Part shown: positions 48,687-62,300 of the stretch, piece by piece
Layout: each line of letters begins with the position of its first letter
How positions within the stretch are numbered: the first letter of the stretch is position 1
NCBI GenBank assembly: GCA_002633005.1
Contig: NMRA01000284.1
Span: 330,978 to 394,977, forward strand
Reading direction: 5' to 3'
Length of the DNA: 64,000 nt
DNA from: Phoronis australis
Lineage: Eukaryota > Phoronida > Phoronidae
Program-made: the position numbers and the translations under genes
Notes under the pieces: generated by a model
Seen by the model: the letters and a program-made list of their open reading frames with translations, nothing else
What the model was told of the DNA's origin: nothing
Databases searched by the model: none

Positions 48687-50679
48687 TGATATATCGGATG
48701 TTTTTTTAGTCACATAAATGTCCTAAAACCATGTATCCTGTCAAGCAATGCGGTGGTGACAATGTCGGCTAATTCATTGTCTGGAACACATTTGACGCCG
48801 TTTCTTGTCTTATCGCCTTCATGGGACTTAACCTAAGGAATTACGACTAGGCCTACATCCGTTAAAATATGCTTAAACTGACTTCGTTCAATAATACTGT
48901 TTTCAGAAGGATTGCAAGCATTAATTGGTTTGACTACAAATGTCTTTTCAGTAACCTATGTTAGTTCCGCATTTTTGTCCGAGGTGCATCTGTTCACACA
49001 CCCGATAACGGAACAACTAGTTGGGCGACCCTCGAGTCACTTTTTTGCAGATTTGTAGGCGGGAAAAGACCAAAATACAAAATTCAAGATTTAAAAACTT
49101 CATCGAAAAATTAAAACTGAGTGGAACACCCCAGCAAAAAATGATGCCAAATAATAACTTACAGATCAATAATCTGGACGCAGATATTAATTAAAATAAT
49201 GACCTTCATCATGGTGACATGGAAATGAACCGTGGAGAGCAGCGAGCAATCAAGCAGTTGTTTTAGAAGATATGTTTAATTAGCTAAATGCAAGGCTAAT
49301 TTTCATAGAATAAGTAAAAACAAAGTTCAAAGAAGGTAGGGCATAAATGATCTTTTTAAATTTTAACACTCTAGTTCATGGATTCCATCAAATTTAACAA
49401 GAAATAAAAAAACGCCTGGTGAATTTTGAAAACAAACTCTAAGCAAACACTAATTTGGCAATTTCTACATTGAAAATGCTTATCACCACATCATAACTCC
49501 CAATTTTTCCCATTTTTTTCAAACAAGCTCCATGACTTGTGGCAAATTCATGGTAATTCCAAATACTTCACGGTTATTATGTGTACATCACCAGACTACA
49601 TCATTTATACTCTTTAAGTAATAAACAATATTCACATTTACTTTCAAACTTATTTTGGAATAGGCAGACCCTCAAGATTTGGTCCGCAGTGACCCACTGT
49701 CTCCAGCAAGTCCGGCACAAATCGTGGATTCCAATCGGTCTCTAATCTTTAAACCAGTCTTGCTTTGAATGTTTTATTCTCCTTTCTGGTTAAACCTCAG
49801 ATTGATATCATGGACACACCTGGTCCTTTGAAACATAAACCCTTCTACCTGCATTGCATTGTAACGTGTATACTTCGTTTATTAGGCTACCTCACTTAAA
49901 TTAATCACACAACTGAAGAGTTTTGTGAGCCTTCACGGGACAAAAAAAAATGTAAAGTCTTCAAGACTTATAAGCGCCTTGAAACTCAGACAACCGGCAA
50001 CAGCTGAAACAAATTTTAAAATGAATTTATGGATAGTAGGATTCAGAAAAGAAGGACTCAGTTGAAAGCGAAACAATTCTGTGGGCCAAAGACGTAAGCA
50101 GGGCCAAAATGTTCTATATTTTGGTGTAGATGACCATTGATATCGCCCATAGAAAGCAGACGATAGCATGGATCATTTTAAATAAACATGCGTATGGGTC
50201 AATTTACCCACATGGCCTCAAATCTGTGAGTCAACTTAGAGAACCTACGGGACCGTCATGCAAAGTCGACACAAATTCAATGTGCCACAGCCCAAGTTAA
50301 GCAATTCCCGAGCGTCAATGAAAATTTTTATGCGCCAATGAGGCGGCCGGGGTGCGACCTTAAAATATCCCTGCGACGGCAACCACGCTCACTCTTGATG
50401 CGAAATAATTTCAAATACAACAATAATAAAACACCACATCAGTCCAAGGTTGAAATCATTCCTACGGTTAAGATTTTCTGAAATTTGCCAGGGAAACATT
50501 CCACCAGAAAGTTATCTCTAATAATGCAGTTCGGCTCAACAACCTTATAGGCCTATATAGGCCTATAGTTTACTTAAACTTCCCTAGCTAATTGCATGAA
50601 AATGAACTGGGCCGAGGAACTGACAAAATTCTTCCTCCGAGATATCAATTCCACCTAGTACCCGATTTTCTTACTTTCG
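48687..50679. other. no recognisable gene
   Basis: AT-rich; contains a palindrome built on AGGCCTATATAGGCCT near 50550. Short frames (49933-50169) have no resemblance. Confidence 0.5.
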
Positions 50680-51660
50680 GTGGGGGTACTGTGCAGCGCG
50701 GCCTCGTCCCCGCCAGTACAGAGGCAGCCGGGTCAACTTGACCACTGCGGACCACCGGCTTCGACGAACCCGGACGGCGGCGACTCCGCATTGGGCCAAG
50801 CGGGAATCCTAGTACTCGACCCTGCTACGTTACGTCTGTTATATTTTCAGCTCCTTGAGAAAGCGTCGGTCCTCGTCGAAGCTGCCTTCAGCAGCTTGCC
50901 CGAGACCAGCCTCCCGGCCGTTTGCCGTTGGTCCCCGGCGTCGGCGCTGCCTTCGGCAGCCTGAGCTCGAGGAGTTGCCCGAGGCCCGTCCCTGCCCGTC
51001 GGTCCCCATCGGCGATGCCTTCGGCAGCTTGCCCGACTAGAGGCCCGCCTCTCTGCCGTCGGTCCCGCCGTCCGATCGGCGTTGCCTTCAGTCGGCGGAG
51101 TGCCCGGAGGGCACGCCTCCCTGCCGTCAGTCCGCCCCGTCGGCGCCGCCTTCGGCGGCTTGGCGAAGCCCGCCTCCCCGGTTGCCGTCCGCCGCGGGTC
51201 GGCACCTAGGGGACACTGGGCCTCGCTGCCTCTGGAAGCTCGCCCTGCACTACGTCCCGCCTACGGCACCTCAGTAGAGGCGGGGACAGCACCCTCGCTG
51301 CCTCCAGTCCGGCAGCTCGACCAGTCCCGCCTACGGCACCTATAGGAATGAAACAGGGCCCTCGGCTGCCCGTCCGTCAACATGACCCGAGCTCGGTCCG
51401 TTCCGCCTACAACGCGGGCACTTTATAGAGGACAGGGCTCTCGATCGCTGCCTAGCCCGTCCCGCCTACGCGGGCACTTTATAGGGGACAGGGCTCTCGC
51501 GGGCCCGGCAGGCGAGCTGCCTCCGGCTGCCTTGGCCAGTCACCCGCCTCCAGCCGTCGGTCCCCACCACGCGCGACCTACGGCAGCTTGGCCGTTAACG
51601 CGGCTCCGGCCGGCCGTCGGCCCGGCTCCGGCACGCGCTGCCTTCGGTTGAGCGGACGCA
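50680..51660. repeat. GC-rich imperfect tandem-repeat block
   Basis: About 1 kb of GC-rich sequence in an AT-rich region. About five units of 60-67 bp run from 50878 to about 51208, each with a GCCTTCGGCAGC-type palindrome near its start, then TTGCCCGA, GGCCCGCCTCCCTGCC and GTCGGTCC. From about 51208 to 51520 a second family of about 70-80 bp follows, with GTCCCGCCTACG, GGCAC and (twice) GGGCACTTTATAG.GGACAGGG. Long frames on both strands rich in Pro, Arg and Ala come from the composition and are not supported as genes. It may act as a CpG-rich regulatory region; no transcript signal was found. Confidence 0.75.
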
Positions 51661-53430
51661 GTTTTTTCAGACCCCCTTCTCCATCGATGCAGTTTCTATC
51701 GGATTCGGCTATTGCGGGAAGAGACTGAGACTTTTTAGGCAATGTTCCCTGACCAAACAAATGAACCCGATTCTATGCTTAAAAAGGATTGTTGAAGGAT
51801 TTTGATTTTTTAAAAATCTCCTCAAAGTGTGGGTACCGTAATTTCCCATCGACACACGCCGTCAAAATAGCCGGCAAAACATGACCACCTCGAGGGTAGC
51901 GTTGAAAACGCGGGGAACCCATTGGCGTGTGCAGCACATTGAAAAGGCGTGTAGAAATCATTAGAGGACCATTAGAGGCGACAAAGCGTTTTTAGAAAGA
52001 TGAGCTCTGTGACCAGTGTTTTCGAAAATGTAAATGCATTCCTCTAGATTTTCGTTTACAGGGCCCTGCAATAAATGTCGACAGCTTTCTCTGGTACAAG
52101 TCCGCGTCATCATGTCTACCTATACGTGAGTTTTCTATAAATTTTTAGAACATTAAATGCTTTTTTAAAAAATTTAAATTTTTTTACAGTCTGTAACGGA
52201 ACGTGAATTTTAAAATCACTACAAACTCTCCTCCCATAACAAAACCTTTGATTCAGACCACGACCCGCTAGGGAATTGGTCTCAAATTGTTAGTCAAAAC
52301 GAAGGTAGGTGATTTCAAAGCTCAAGAAAGACGCCGGCGGGTTGACATTTTGTTGTTGTTTGAGACCAGACTGCATAATTTGGCTGGTCATTGCGTATTA
52401 TTTATTTACCGTGGCATGCCGTGACTCACGTCAGTTTTGCAAATTCATTCCAACACCTGAAAATACACGTACATGTATAGTAAACGGTACCTTTGACCAA
52501 GAACAATTTGAGACTAATTTCAAAAGTGTAGAAATAGTCTAAATCAAAAGTTGCTTTTTGTGACGGAAGACGGGTTTATAGTCGATTCAATTGTAACACG
52601 AAAACCCACAGAGTATCACTAAAATGTTCAACATGAATTCGACGCTTCGGAAAAGATGAAAATTATAGAAATTGATGTATTATCTCCATATTTTGAAATG
52701 GAGATGATTAAAAGTCAGTCTTGTTTTGTATAGTCTGACAGTAGGGCTGGGCGAGAAATAATTACTAATTGATTGAGCTGCGTTTAGGCTAAAATTGAAT
52801 GTCCTCGTTTCTTGTGAACAATCAATCTTTCCTCCAGTTCAAGCCAAACATGAAGCAGACACGTGAGGTGAAAGAAATAAACACTTACTTCTACCGCCGT
52901 GGTTCATGACGACGGAGCTTACGTATATCGTAACACAAGTTGCCAGGTTGTCCGGCAATCAATTCATTTTTATTGTAAGTAAAAATACGCGGGAACCGGT
53001 ACTCATGATTTGAAATCCTCAAACCAAGTGCCGACATCGGTAACGTGCCTACCAAATTATTTTATGCATTTGTTCACTTCGGATTTCACTTCTAGTGACT
53101 TATTGCGTTTGCAACTTACACCCCACTTACCCTGATTACCTGCAAACAACACAGAACCACACCTTTTGTTTTTCCAAGGCAATAGACCTAATCTGGTGGA
53201 AATAATTTCAGGCGTACCACTTCCTAACAAAGATTTACACGCTCAGTTCAAGTTGGGCGTGTCTTTATGAACAGGGTGTTTGTCTGGGGTGAGTCACCTC
53301 ACCTAAGCTAGTCTTGGTGTTGCAATCTTGGTGTAGACATTTTAAAACAAGTCTGTAAACACTAGTCTCATGGCATACTTCTTTCCACAGTATCTGTCAG
53401 AAAACGAAAACCGGAAATACGAACTTACCT
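51661..53430. other. no recognisable gene
   Basis: AT-rich. A 77-codon frame at 52309-52542 has no family resemblance, and its 3' end (about 52495-52560) resembles part of the inverted-repeat element near 55.1 kb, so it is probably repeat-derived. Confidence 0.5.
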
Positions 53431-53434
53431 CCAA

Positions 53435-53820
53435 GAGTGAGGCTAAGGTAAGGGGACACACAGATATATTCAGGGTTGCCTTGCCGATAAGCCAAGGGGT
53501 AAACTTTTTTAAGTAAAACTGCCAATATGATTCCAGCTCACCTGACCCTTTATGTTTTGCAACAACAAAAACACAATGACAACGAAAATTGGGGAAAAGC
53601 ACGGAAGTTTCGAGACATTCAGTTGAGGTATCAAAAATAGAATAAAACTCAAGTAGACAAATTGCAGTATTCAACTTACTTTTTTCAAAACTGGGAAAAA
53701 ATTTACGACCCTTTCCATAACCCAGGTGTCACGGCAAGATAAGGGGATACCTCAAGGGTTGCCTTGCCCGGCCCAGGGGCAAATTTCTTTAAATAAAAAC
53801 TGACAGAAGTGTAACTGTTG
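53435..53820. repeat. diverged direct duplication
   Basis: About 53440-53535 and 53735-53820 share AAGGGGA.AC, CAGGGTTGCCTTGCC, CC.AGGGG.AAA.TT and TTTAA.TAAAA.CTG in order. Confidence 0.6.
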
Positions 53821-54876
53821 ACTGATAGCAGCATACACAAACACAATCTACAACACAGAAAGAAATTCCCAGTAAGAGAAATGTTAAAAGGAAAATTTCA
53901 ATAGCATGAAAATTGAATTTAATTTATTTTTATAAATATAATTATTGTTTCATAAATTAGGCATACAGGCATCATAAACATCTTTATAGAACTTACAAAA
54001 CAGCAATTTACACGTGAATACACCCGCAGCTTATTTCAGTCACCACACAACTATGTACAAAATAAAGGGAGTTTAAAACTCAGTTCTTTAATATAAACAT
54101 ATGCAAGACCATATTATCACTGAACATGACAAACACAAGAAAAAATTGTTTAAAAGGATATTAAACCGTATTTCAGTGATTTCAACCAATACTCAATATG
54201 TCCCATCAAAGCACCATAGGCCTCTCACTGGAGTGATAAAAACAAGATTCACAGTCGTAAAATGAATCCGGTGGTTCGTGGTCTTTCGAGACAAGTGTCA
54301 TGTAACTCCCAAAAAGAAATAATCACACTTTCCAGTTTATCAGGCTTTGTATAGTATAGTATAGTATTTGCTCCAAGACTTGAGGTTTGATGAGACTGAC
54401 AGGGCACTATTCTATTTAAGCAAGCTAGATGGTAAAGACAGCGTTCATATAACAGAAGAGGCCAAAACTGGGTTTAGTATCCTCGGAAAAAGGATCTAAT
54501 TGCACCTTTTCAATGAGTCACTGACATCAGTCTTGTCCCACAATTTCGACAGTTTGCAATCAACAGTAACCTCACAGCACTTTCGAGTTCTATTTTACAA
54601 ACGTGTTATTGTTTCTGTTCATTGTTCCATACTGCAGGTGGCGCTTGACAGAGTAAGAAAATTTTGACATCCATCAAAAGATAAATAGCCAGTTACTTAG
54701 TGGTTTTCAGAAAAGCAAACAATTTTTGTCAAAATGTGGCTAGGTTTATTAAAGCTATGGTGGAAATACAGAAACTCGGACAAAAATAATACAAAATCAT
54801 CTACAAATTAGCCAGAAATTTCCACTTTGAAAATTCAAAGATATTTGATGAGAAGAAATATTGTGCACTAAATATT

Positions 54877-55216
54877 TGCGACAATAAACCGATGCTTTCT
54901 GCCAAAAAAAGATTTGATTCAGGCCAGTAATTGTTAGGAAGTTGGTTTTATCTTGTTGCTTACTCAGTTTAATAGCGATCTCTGGGGTGGAAAGAACTGG
55001 CAGTCCGTTATATTTTAAACCAAATTCTTACAATTCCCCGTCACTGTGTGACCTAGAATTTTATGAGGTTGGTCACACGCAAAAACTGCCAGTTCGTTCA
55101 AAACCATGATATCACCTCTTAATTTAACCAAGTAACAATTTGAGACCAATTTCATAAAGGTACGTGGTCAAAAGCAAATCTTTTTTGACAGAAAGCATCG
55201 GTGTAATGCCGCTTTA
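54877..55216. mobile_element. inverted-repeat element of about 340 bp
   Basis: ACCGATGCTTTCTGCCAAAA near 54888 is inverted as GACAGAAAGCATCGGT near 55186-55202, continuing inward through AAAGATTTG/CAAATCTTT. Outer bases (GCGACAATAAAC versus GCGGCATTACAC) also match partly, so the ends may lie further out. No coding capacity. Confidence 0.6.
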
Positions 55217-56030
55217 AATAAATTGATCGATTGATTAAAAACTAGAGTAGAAATTTTTGCTTCACCAGAAAGTTATTCAGCATGTAAAATGAACCACCTT
55301 GAACACAGCCAACTGTACACATTTTCTTTACAAGGCACATAATATAAAAATAAATTGTCAGAAAAATTTTAAATTTTAATTATTTCTCCATTCACTTAAA
55401 ACTAAATCAATGTAAAAATCAAAATGTACACAGACTTCACAAGGCACATCTTAAAGCATCAAGCTTCGAGGCTACAATAAAATAATCTCATTCAACGTAA
55501 GAATAACAAAATGTTACAGATACTTTTAGACGTATGGCACAAATAGACATATAAAACCTCATTTACCAGGAAGCCCTTATCATTGACATCAACCACACAT
55601 TTTGTGCGAATCTATTGTCAACAAACCGTTAGGCTTTTGACAGACTAAACCCGTAATTTTGTCTTTGGTGAGAAGACAATTTCAGAGCCACTGAGGCCCA
55701 TTGTAGAACAGAAAAATCTGACCAACGAAAGCCAACAGGCAAAACGGGGCCAAATAAGGCCAGGCTGGTAAGGCATTCAAAATGACTGTTGCTTACTTGA
55801 CAATGATCTACAGACAATTGCCACACTTTCCCCTCAACACATTCAAGTCCAGTCATTCACAAAACACTAGCACCTCAGATGACGGAACATAATTATACAG
55901 AACGTTCAAAAAAGATTTACTATGATTCCAACACTCTGTCTGGCGGCCATTTTGCTAGTCCTCAGCTCGTAACGTCGCATGCTGACACGTCAAACACGAG
56001 TGTGATCTTGTTTGATCCCGCGGACACACA

Positions 56031-56122
56031 ATTCAGGTTGTGTCCACATGCTGACACACAATTCAGGTTGTGTCCACATGCTGACACACAATTCAGGTTG
56101 TGTCCACATGCTGACACATAAT
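56031..56122. repeat. 30-bp tandem repeat, three units
   Basis: Unit TGTCCACATGCTGACACACA + ATTCAGGTTG. About 110 bp downstream of the coiled-coil gene's stop on the minus strand, so probably within its 3' UTR. Confidence 0.85.
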
Positions 56123-56230
56123 TGGTGACTCAAGCCTCAGCACTAACACATGGGACGGACCTTGCATCGGCGGACACACACACAGCCAATCTGCGTTTGG
56201 ATTTTCTGCCTTGACACACCACAGCATTTA

Positions 56231-56309
56231 TCAAGAACTCTGCAACTGTTGATCTAGTTTGGACCGCCGCAGCTCATTGGCTCTGAGTCGAGCCTGAAGA
56301 TCTGCAAGA
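56231..56309 (-). CDS. coiled-coil gene terminal exon
   Basis: LADLQARLRANELRRSKL to QSS and TGA. The acceptor ATTTCAG (56310-56311) is used; the alternative GCAG seven bases on would create an immediate stop. Confidence 0.75.
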
Positions 56310-59300
56310 CTGAAATGAACAGTAATTTTTATAACAACACACCAAAGTAAATGGTTTGACAAAAACGACTTCAGCAATGTATAGATAAAAAGTAAAAAAC
56401 AAGATCAATAACATGAAAACAAGATATGGTTGGCGTTTTCATTCTTACAACATGTATGTGCAATAAGCGACTCAATATCTACTAGGTGGCGCTAGTGAAG
56501 AAAAGCCCCCCTTTTACATCTGAACAGACTGAGAACAGAATGAATGCAATAGCGTGGGGGCATTAGTGGGATAATGGTCCTACATCATTACCTACAAGTA
56601 GGCCATTTGATACATAAGCGCCACCTAGTGAATTTTGAGTAGCCCACTTGGCATTTGGGGTAAACCCTTAAGGTATATCTGGGTGTTCAACACTGTCACA
56701 CAAGTTATACCGAGTTAACCCAAAATGTAAGGTACACAACCATGGCAATGTTATAATACACTTTATCAATTATAACAAAGACTCACTTAAACCTTACACA
56801 ATGGCAACCATATCAAAATGTCAAAATCACGGATTTCACATTAAAAGTAAGTTACGGTGGCAAATCTAGTCGCAGAAGTAAATCAATGAAAAAGGAAATT
56901 AGAATAACACACTGAGTAAAAAACTAATCTAAACATAAGATGTTTTTAGAGAAAGAGCTACATAATTACATGGTATTAATAGAAAACGAAACTAACAGCA
57001 AAATCTTATATTAAGCACAAAATAACAGAATAACTATTAAAAGAACTATCAAATAAACACTGGTGAAGTTCCAAATTTCAAAGCACCTCTGTTACAACCT
57101 CAACCTGCAAAAAGACCAACATTTCTTACACAAAGGAAACAACTAGGTGGCCTACCATTGGTCCGGCTGTGAGTAGTGCCTGTCTGATTGGAGGCGCTGC
57201 CTGTGTTCATTTAACTGGTCATGTAATGAGCTGACCATGGGTGAGCCACCTGAAACACGATATCAAGGGATATCAAAACAAGATATAACACAGAAATTGA
57301 TAAGCAGTATATCAACAGATATCTCAACAGCATATCAACAGAGACATTGATAAGCAGTATATAAACAGATATCTCAACAGCATATAAACAGAGACATTTA
57401 ATTAACAAGAGGTGAACATTAAACCAAATTTGACCTAGATAAGAACTTTCATTGGTAGATCCAAGTTAGAAAAGCTTTAAATCCTAGATCACTCACCTGA
57501 CATTGGTTGCCTTGGCGATGTCCTCCTTTTTTCCGGTGTGCTCTGCACATCGGGAGACAAAATTCTGACAGGACTAGATTGACCAGTTCCATACTCCATA
57601 GCACCGTCTGCCAAACTCTCAGGGAAGACAGGGTTCTTGTTCATCTCCCTCCGAATATTTTTATACATGCCTGAAAATGTGTCCGCATCCACGTCGGAAT
57701 CTGATCCAGGATTCGTGAACACGCCACTAATGTCTGATTGAGATCGTGGCTTGCCCAGCCCATCACCGGCGCCACCGCGCAGATCAAGCTGGTCTACATA
57801 CAACTGTCGTCGTGGCGACTGTTGCTTAAATGTCATAAAAGAGTCTAAGCTCTTTGTTGCAGGGTTAGCAGTGGCGATATCATCGTCCGAATAAACCTGC
57901 CGCACAGAACCAAATGAAGCCTTCTGAGGTGACACAGATGGTCCTAAGGTTTGTCGAATCTGTGGAATGACTGATGATGACAAAGACCTCCTGTGGGGAT
58001 TCCTGTTGTCGAGAATCGTGTTGCTCGATGTCTTGGATAATCCAAATGTAGCACGCTCAAACCCAGCCAATCGGGCCTCCAGACGAGCTATCTCAGACTC
58101 CTACAGGGGAGACAACAAGTTTTGTTGACAAATACACAATATGTGACAAAGCTAATCTAACGTCCACTGGTTTGTAAAAATAAACAAATGCAAAGCATGC
58201 AAGCAATGGCTACTAGTGATTCATGGCTCCTATGTTCCCCACAACAACATAAACAGTCTTCAGTTTGGGACACAATATGGTTGACACATGAAATTCATTT
58301 TGCCAAATTTCTCAACAATAATAAATTTCAGTATGGTTTATATTGTGAAGCTATTGCCAAGCAATATTTGGTAAAAGTTTGAGGATTTGCGACAATGTAC
58401 TAAGCCTCTGAATAATAGAAATGTGGCATTTTTAACCATTACTTTTGCCCCAAATTGAAGAATTTTTACCAAAAGTATTGTGCTCCTATACACAACTAAA
58501 TGGGTGTCTTACTCTTAATCAACCAAAAATTAAAATAACTTCGCTGGGGTCATTCGTGCCACGTGTCATCATGGCACGATTATTTTATCGTATGTTTGTA
58601 CCTTAATGACAATGGTCTCGTTGGCTGCATCAATGACCTCTTTGCGAGCACGCAATTCCGACTGCAACTTGGCCATTTCTTGTTGAGCGTGCGCCATGCT
58701 GTCTTTCAACATTTTTACCTCCTCCTCGTGAGACTTCACATTGAGCCGGTGCCGTGAAGACAGCTGCTGTTGATCAGACACTGCCCTGGCATGTTCCTCT
58801 TGTAGCTGGGCAAGCTGCAAAGTGATCAAGACATGCATTGTCAATTACGTCATTCATGTTTTTAAGAGTAAAACCTCAAGTTTTAGGCATATATTATCAG
58901 TCTGTGTAACATGAAACAGACATTATTTCCTTTTGGCTCTTATGAATAACCAAATCAGACATCAACACTAATTTGACCCTTAACCTCTTCACATGTGTCC
59001 TCTTGACATTTGACCTCGTGCCCATACCTGTTCCTGGTGCTGCTGCTCCATCAGCTCCATGTCGCTGTGTAACCTCTTGACCTCTGCCACTGACCTGGCC
59101 TCCAGCTCTGTCTCCCTAGCGTGAGCGGCACCTAGTTCTTGACTTATCAGAGCATGTTGGCCCTCTTTCCTCTGCAGATCAGAAGTTGGCATTTATATCA
59201 ATAAATCAAGTTTTTTGAAATTAACTCTAAGGACATGTAAGAATGCAATATTCCACTCAATTCCTTGTTTAATTCACAAAATGTTAATTTCGCCAAGATG

Positions 59301-62300
59301 CAGAAGCATAACAGACTTAGCAACTACTACTGGCCTCAAACGACACGGCATCAAACCCGTTCACATTTTCATTATGTACAATGTTCCTGTCAGGTGGACA
59401 CACTGTCACACTGAGAATAAGAACCATGATTGCCTAGATTTCCTATCCACATAACTTATCCAGTTTTCACCTCTGCAAATCTCAATATTCTGGTAATGGT
59501 TTAAGTATTGGGTCACATCATCAGGACCTTAATCATTGCAAGACACTAGCATTAGTGATGTCATCACCTGTTAGTAATTGAACGCCGCCTATGATGTTAA
59601 AGGCACAAAATGGCCACCTCACCATTTAAATAATGATTTACACTCCAACATGACCTCCCGTGAACCCCGACCCCAGGTCACACTCACATGCTGATCATCA
59701 ATGGCCTCCTCTAGCTCCCTAGCCAGTCTGTCCTGCTCCCTACGACACTGTGCCAGCTCCCTCTGTGCCTCTGTCATCTCCGTGTGTTGCCGGTGTTCCT
59801 GTTCGCGTGCTACACGCAACTCTTGTGCCTGCTCACGCAGCTCCTGCTGCACTGAGTCTAGTTTCTTTTTCTGCTGCTGAAGTTGCTGAAGGAACAAAGT
59901 GTATGATTGTAGACCAGCAAGGGGGGACAATACAGGCTAGGGGTACAGTTATTAAAGTGTACGATTATAGACCAGCAAGGGGAGACAATACAGCCTAGGG
60001 GTACAGTTATTAAAGTGTACGATTATAGACCAGCAAGGGGACAATACAGGCTAGGGGTACAGTACTTTTCAAAATAAACTGGACAACATCAAATTTTCCA
60101 TATATAAACCCCAACTAAATATCCAGTTCTTTTCAACTATAAGAAGCTATTTCAATTTTCACTAAATTTTTACAGGTGCTACTTCAAGCACTTGGTAAAA
60201 ATAGACAGAACTTAATGTGCAATTATGCTACTTACAAAATAAACAATTAACTTGACAAAAATGCTACTTTATTGCAACAAAATTTCCACTAAACTGCCAA
60301 ATACTTCCAGCAAGAAATTCATCATAGTTTGGCAGGGTCCAACATAGTTCTGACAAAGTTTGTAAGTGGGTTATTTTCAAATCTACTCTATAAGGGCCAG
60401 ACTCGGAGACTTGGACTCAAATCCTGGGTATACTGACAGACAACTAATAATTGCACAAATCATTTATTCACAGCTCGAAGCACCCAATCTGGAATGCAGA
60501 GGTTTGGTAATGGAAATCAGAGAGCAAACACCTAATGTTCCAGCCAACAGAGGGCGAGATGTTTAAATAGAGAGCTAAACTTTCAACATTTACAGCACCA
60601 GCCAAAAGCACTTACTGTCTCAAGACCTGCCACCTTTTGAGCCCTGTTGTCAAGGTCGGCCTTTTGTTTCCGTGACAACTGCTCGGACTGTTGCAGGGCC
60701 ATCTCCTTCTCAGCCAGCTCCTTTTGAAGCTCAGAGCACTTGTCATCAAGATTAGCAATCTAAAATTAAAAAGGACACAATAATTTTGGAACAGTGACAC
60801 AGATGTTCAATCAGCTGTTCTGATGGTGACTCTTGGTCTGAGTTCCACTAGGAAAATGCCCAATAACAGCATGATAATGATGACGAGATTGTGTTATAGT
60901 CGCATCTACGTGGTCCAGGAAGTACATCATCCCGTCAGCAGTATTACAAAATACGATTACACAAATCTCCAGGGAATTTTCAGTGATCTTACTTGGATTT
61001 AGCAGGAATGTAACAAATTGGAGCACAAAAATGTCAACATGAAAATTAGTTCAAATAAACTTTGATACAGCTCGACTTATCAACTCTAGGAGAGAAATTA
61101 TGCTTGCGCATACAGTTTCAAGAGCAGTCTCATGGACATTTTCTGGTTTTTCTCCACAGAATTTCGAAAGTGGTATTTGAAACCTACCTCTTTGTTGACA
61201 GACAATTCTAAAGCTTTTGACACAGCTAGCCTTACTGAGTTCCTTCTCTTGACTTCGATGAGAATGTACCAAAAATGAAGATAATCATTTGAAACTTATC
61301 TTTAATTTTCATGGAGCTCTCTAAAGCTTTTGACACAACAGATCACATCAATTTTTTACATACATGCAGCGCCCTCTCTTGGGCCTCTTTCTGACTCTTC
61401 TGCAGTGACGTCTCCAATCGCTGTATTCGCTGGTCCATGGCTGATCTGTGCTCACTGATTGTGGAGTCCAATTGGGACACCTGTGCTGCCCTCTGTTGCA
61501 GCACCTTCTGCTGGTCACGTAAGACAGAGTCCAACTCTTCCAACTCCCGGCTCTTGCCCACCACTTCACCTTGACTTTTCCTACAAATTAATGACATAAC
61601 AAGAGTTAAGCAATTCCATTTTTACACAAACAGTACAATTTAGCCAAAAGTATTCAAACAAAAGGACCCAGAATTCGCTGCCATGACAGCTGGGCAGAAG
61701 ACGACTTCATAGTCAAAGTAGTCTCCCCTGATGACCGAGAGTGAAGGGGAATTAACAGGAATGTTAGTAAGGTGGTCAAGCCATTCTGTAATTAGAATTT
61801 TGCCATCCTAATAGCTATTACCCTTGAATTTTACAGTTAACAGATTTTGCCGTCATGATGTGAAAACGGCAGATTGTCTAATTATATTTGACTTGCGCTG
61901 TAGATACCTATATCAATTAACTGCAAAATACAGAATGATGGACACATTTCCAGCCTTAGTTAACACAGACATTGAAAACAGGAGATTTCCAGCCTAATTC
62001 AGTTCAGACCAAAATAAAAAGCACAAATGTAGTGAAGAGATCACTAGCATTTTCTTTTTAATGCCGTTGATCAAGAAATTATTAGACAAGTCTGAGCTGA
62101 AGAAGAGATTCCCTGGCTCAGCCTGATACAGCTTGAGGTTGATCAACTGTTTCGCCTGTGTGTTGAAGTATAAGAGTAAATTTGAACAAGCCACAAAACA
62201 GCCAAGATTTCTTTTTGGTCATAAAAGAGTGGATGAGCGAATTGCAATATTCAAAACCAATGGCAACTGAAGTCATACCAAAGATGAACTAAAATGCACT

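Noticed and set aside
50680-51760. Several long Pro/Arg/Ala-rich frames on both strands
   Set aside because: GC-rich sequence has few stop codons; frames overlap in all phases and follow the repeat units, with no domain or splice support.
60391-60440. tRNA-like B box (GACTCAAATCC)
   Set aside because: No matching A box or cloverleaf; a chance match or worn SINE fragment.
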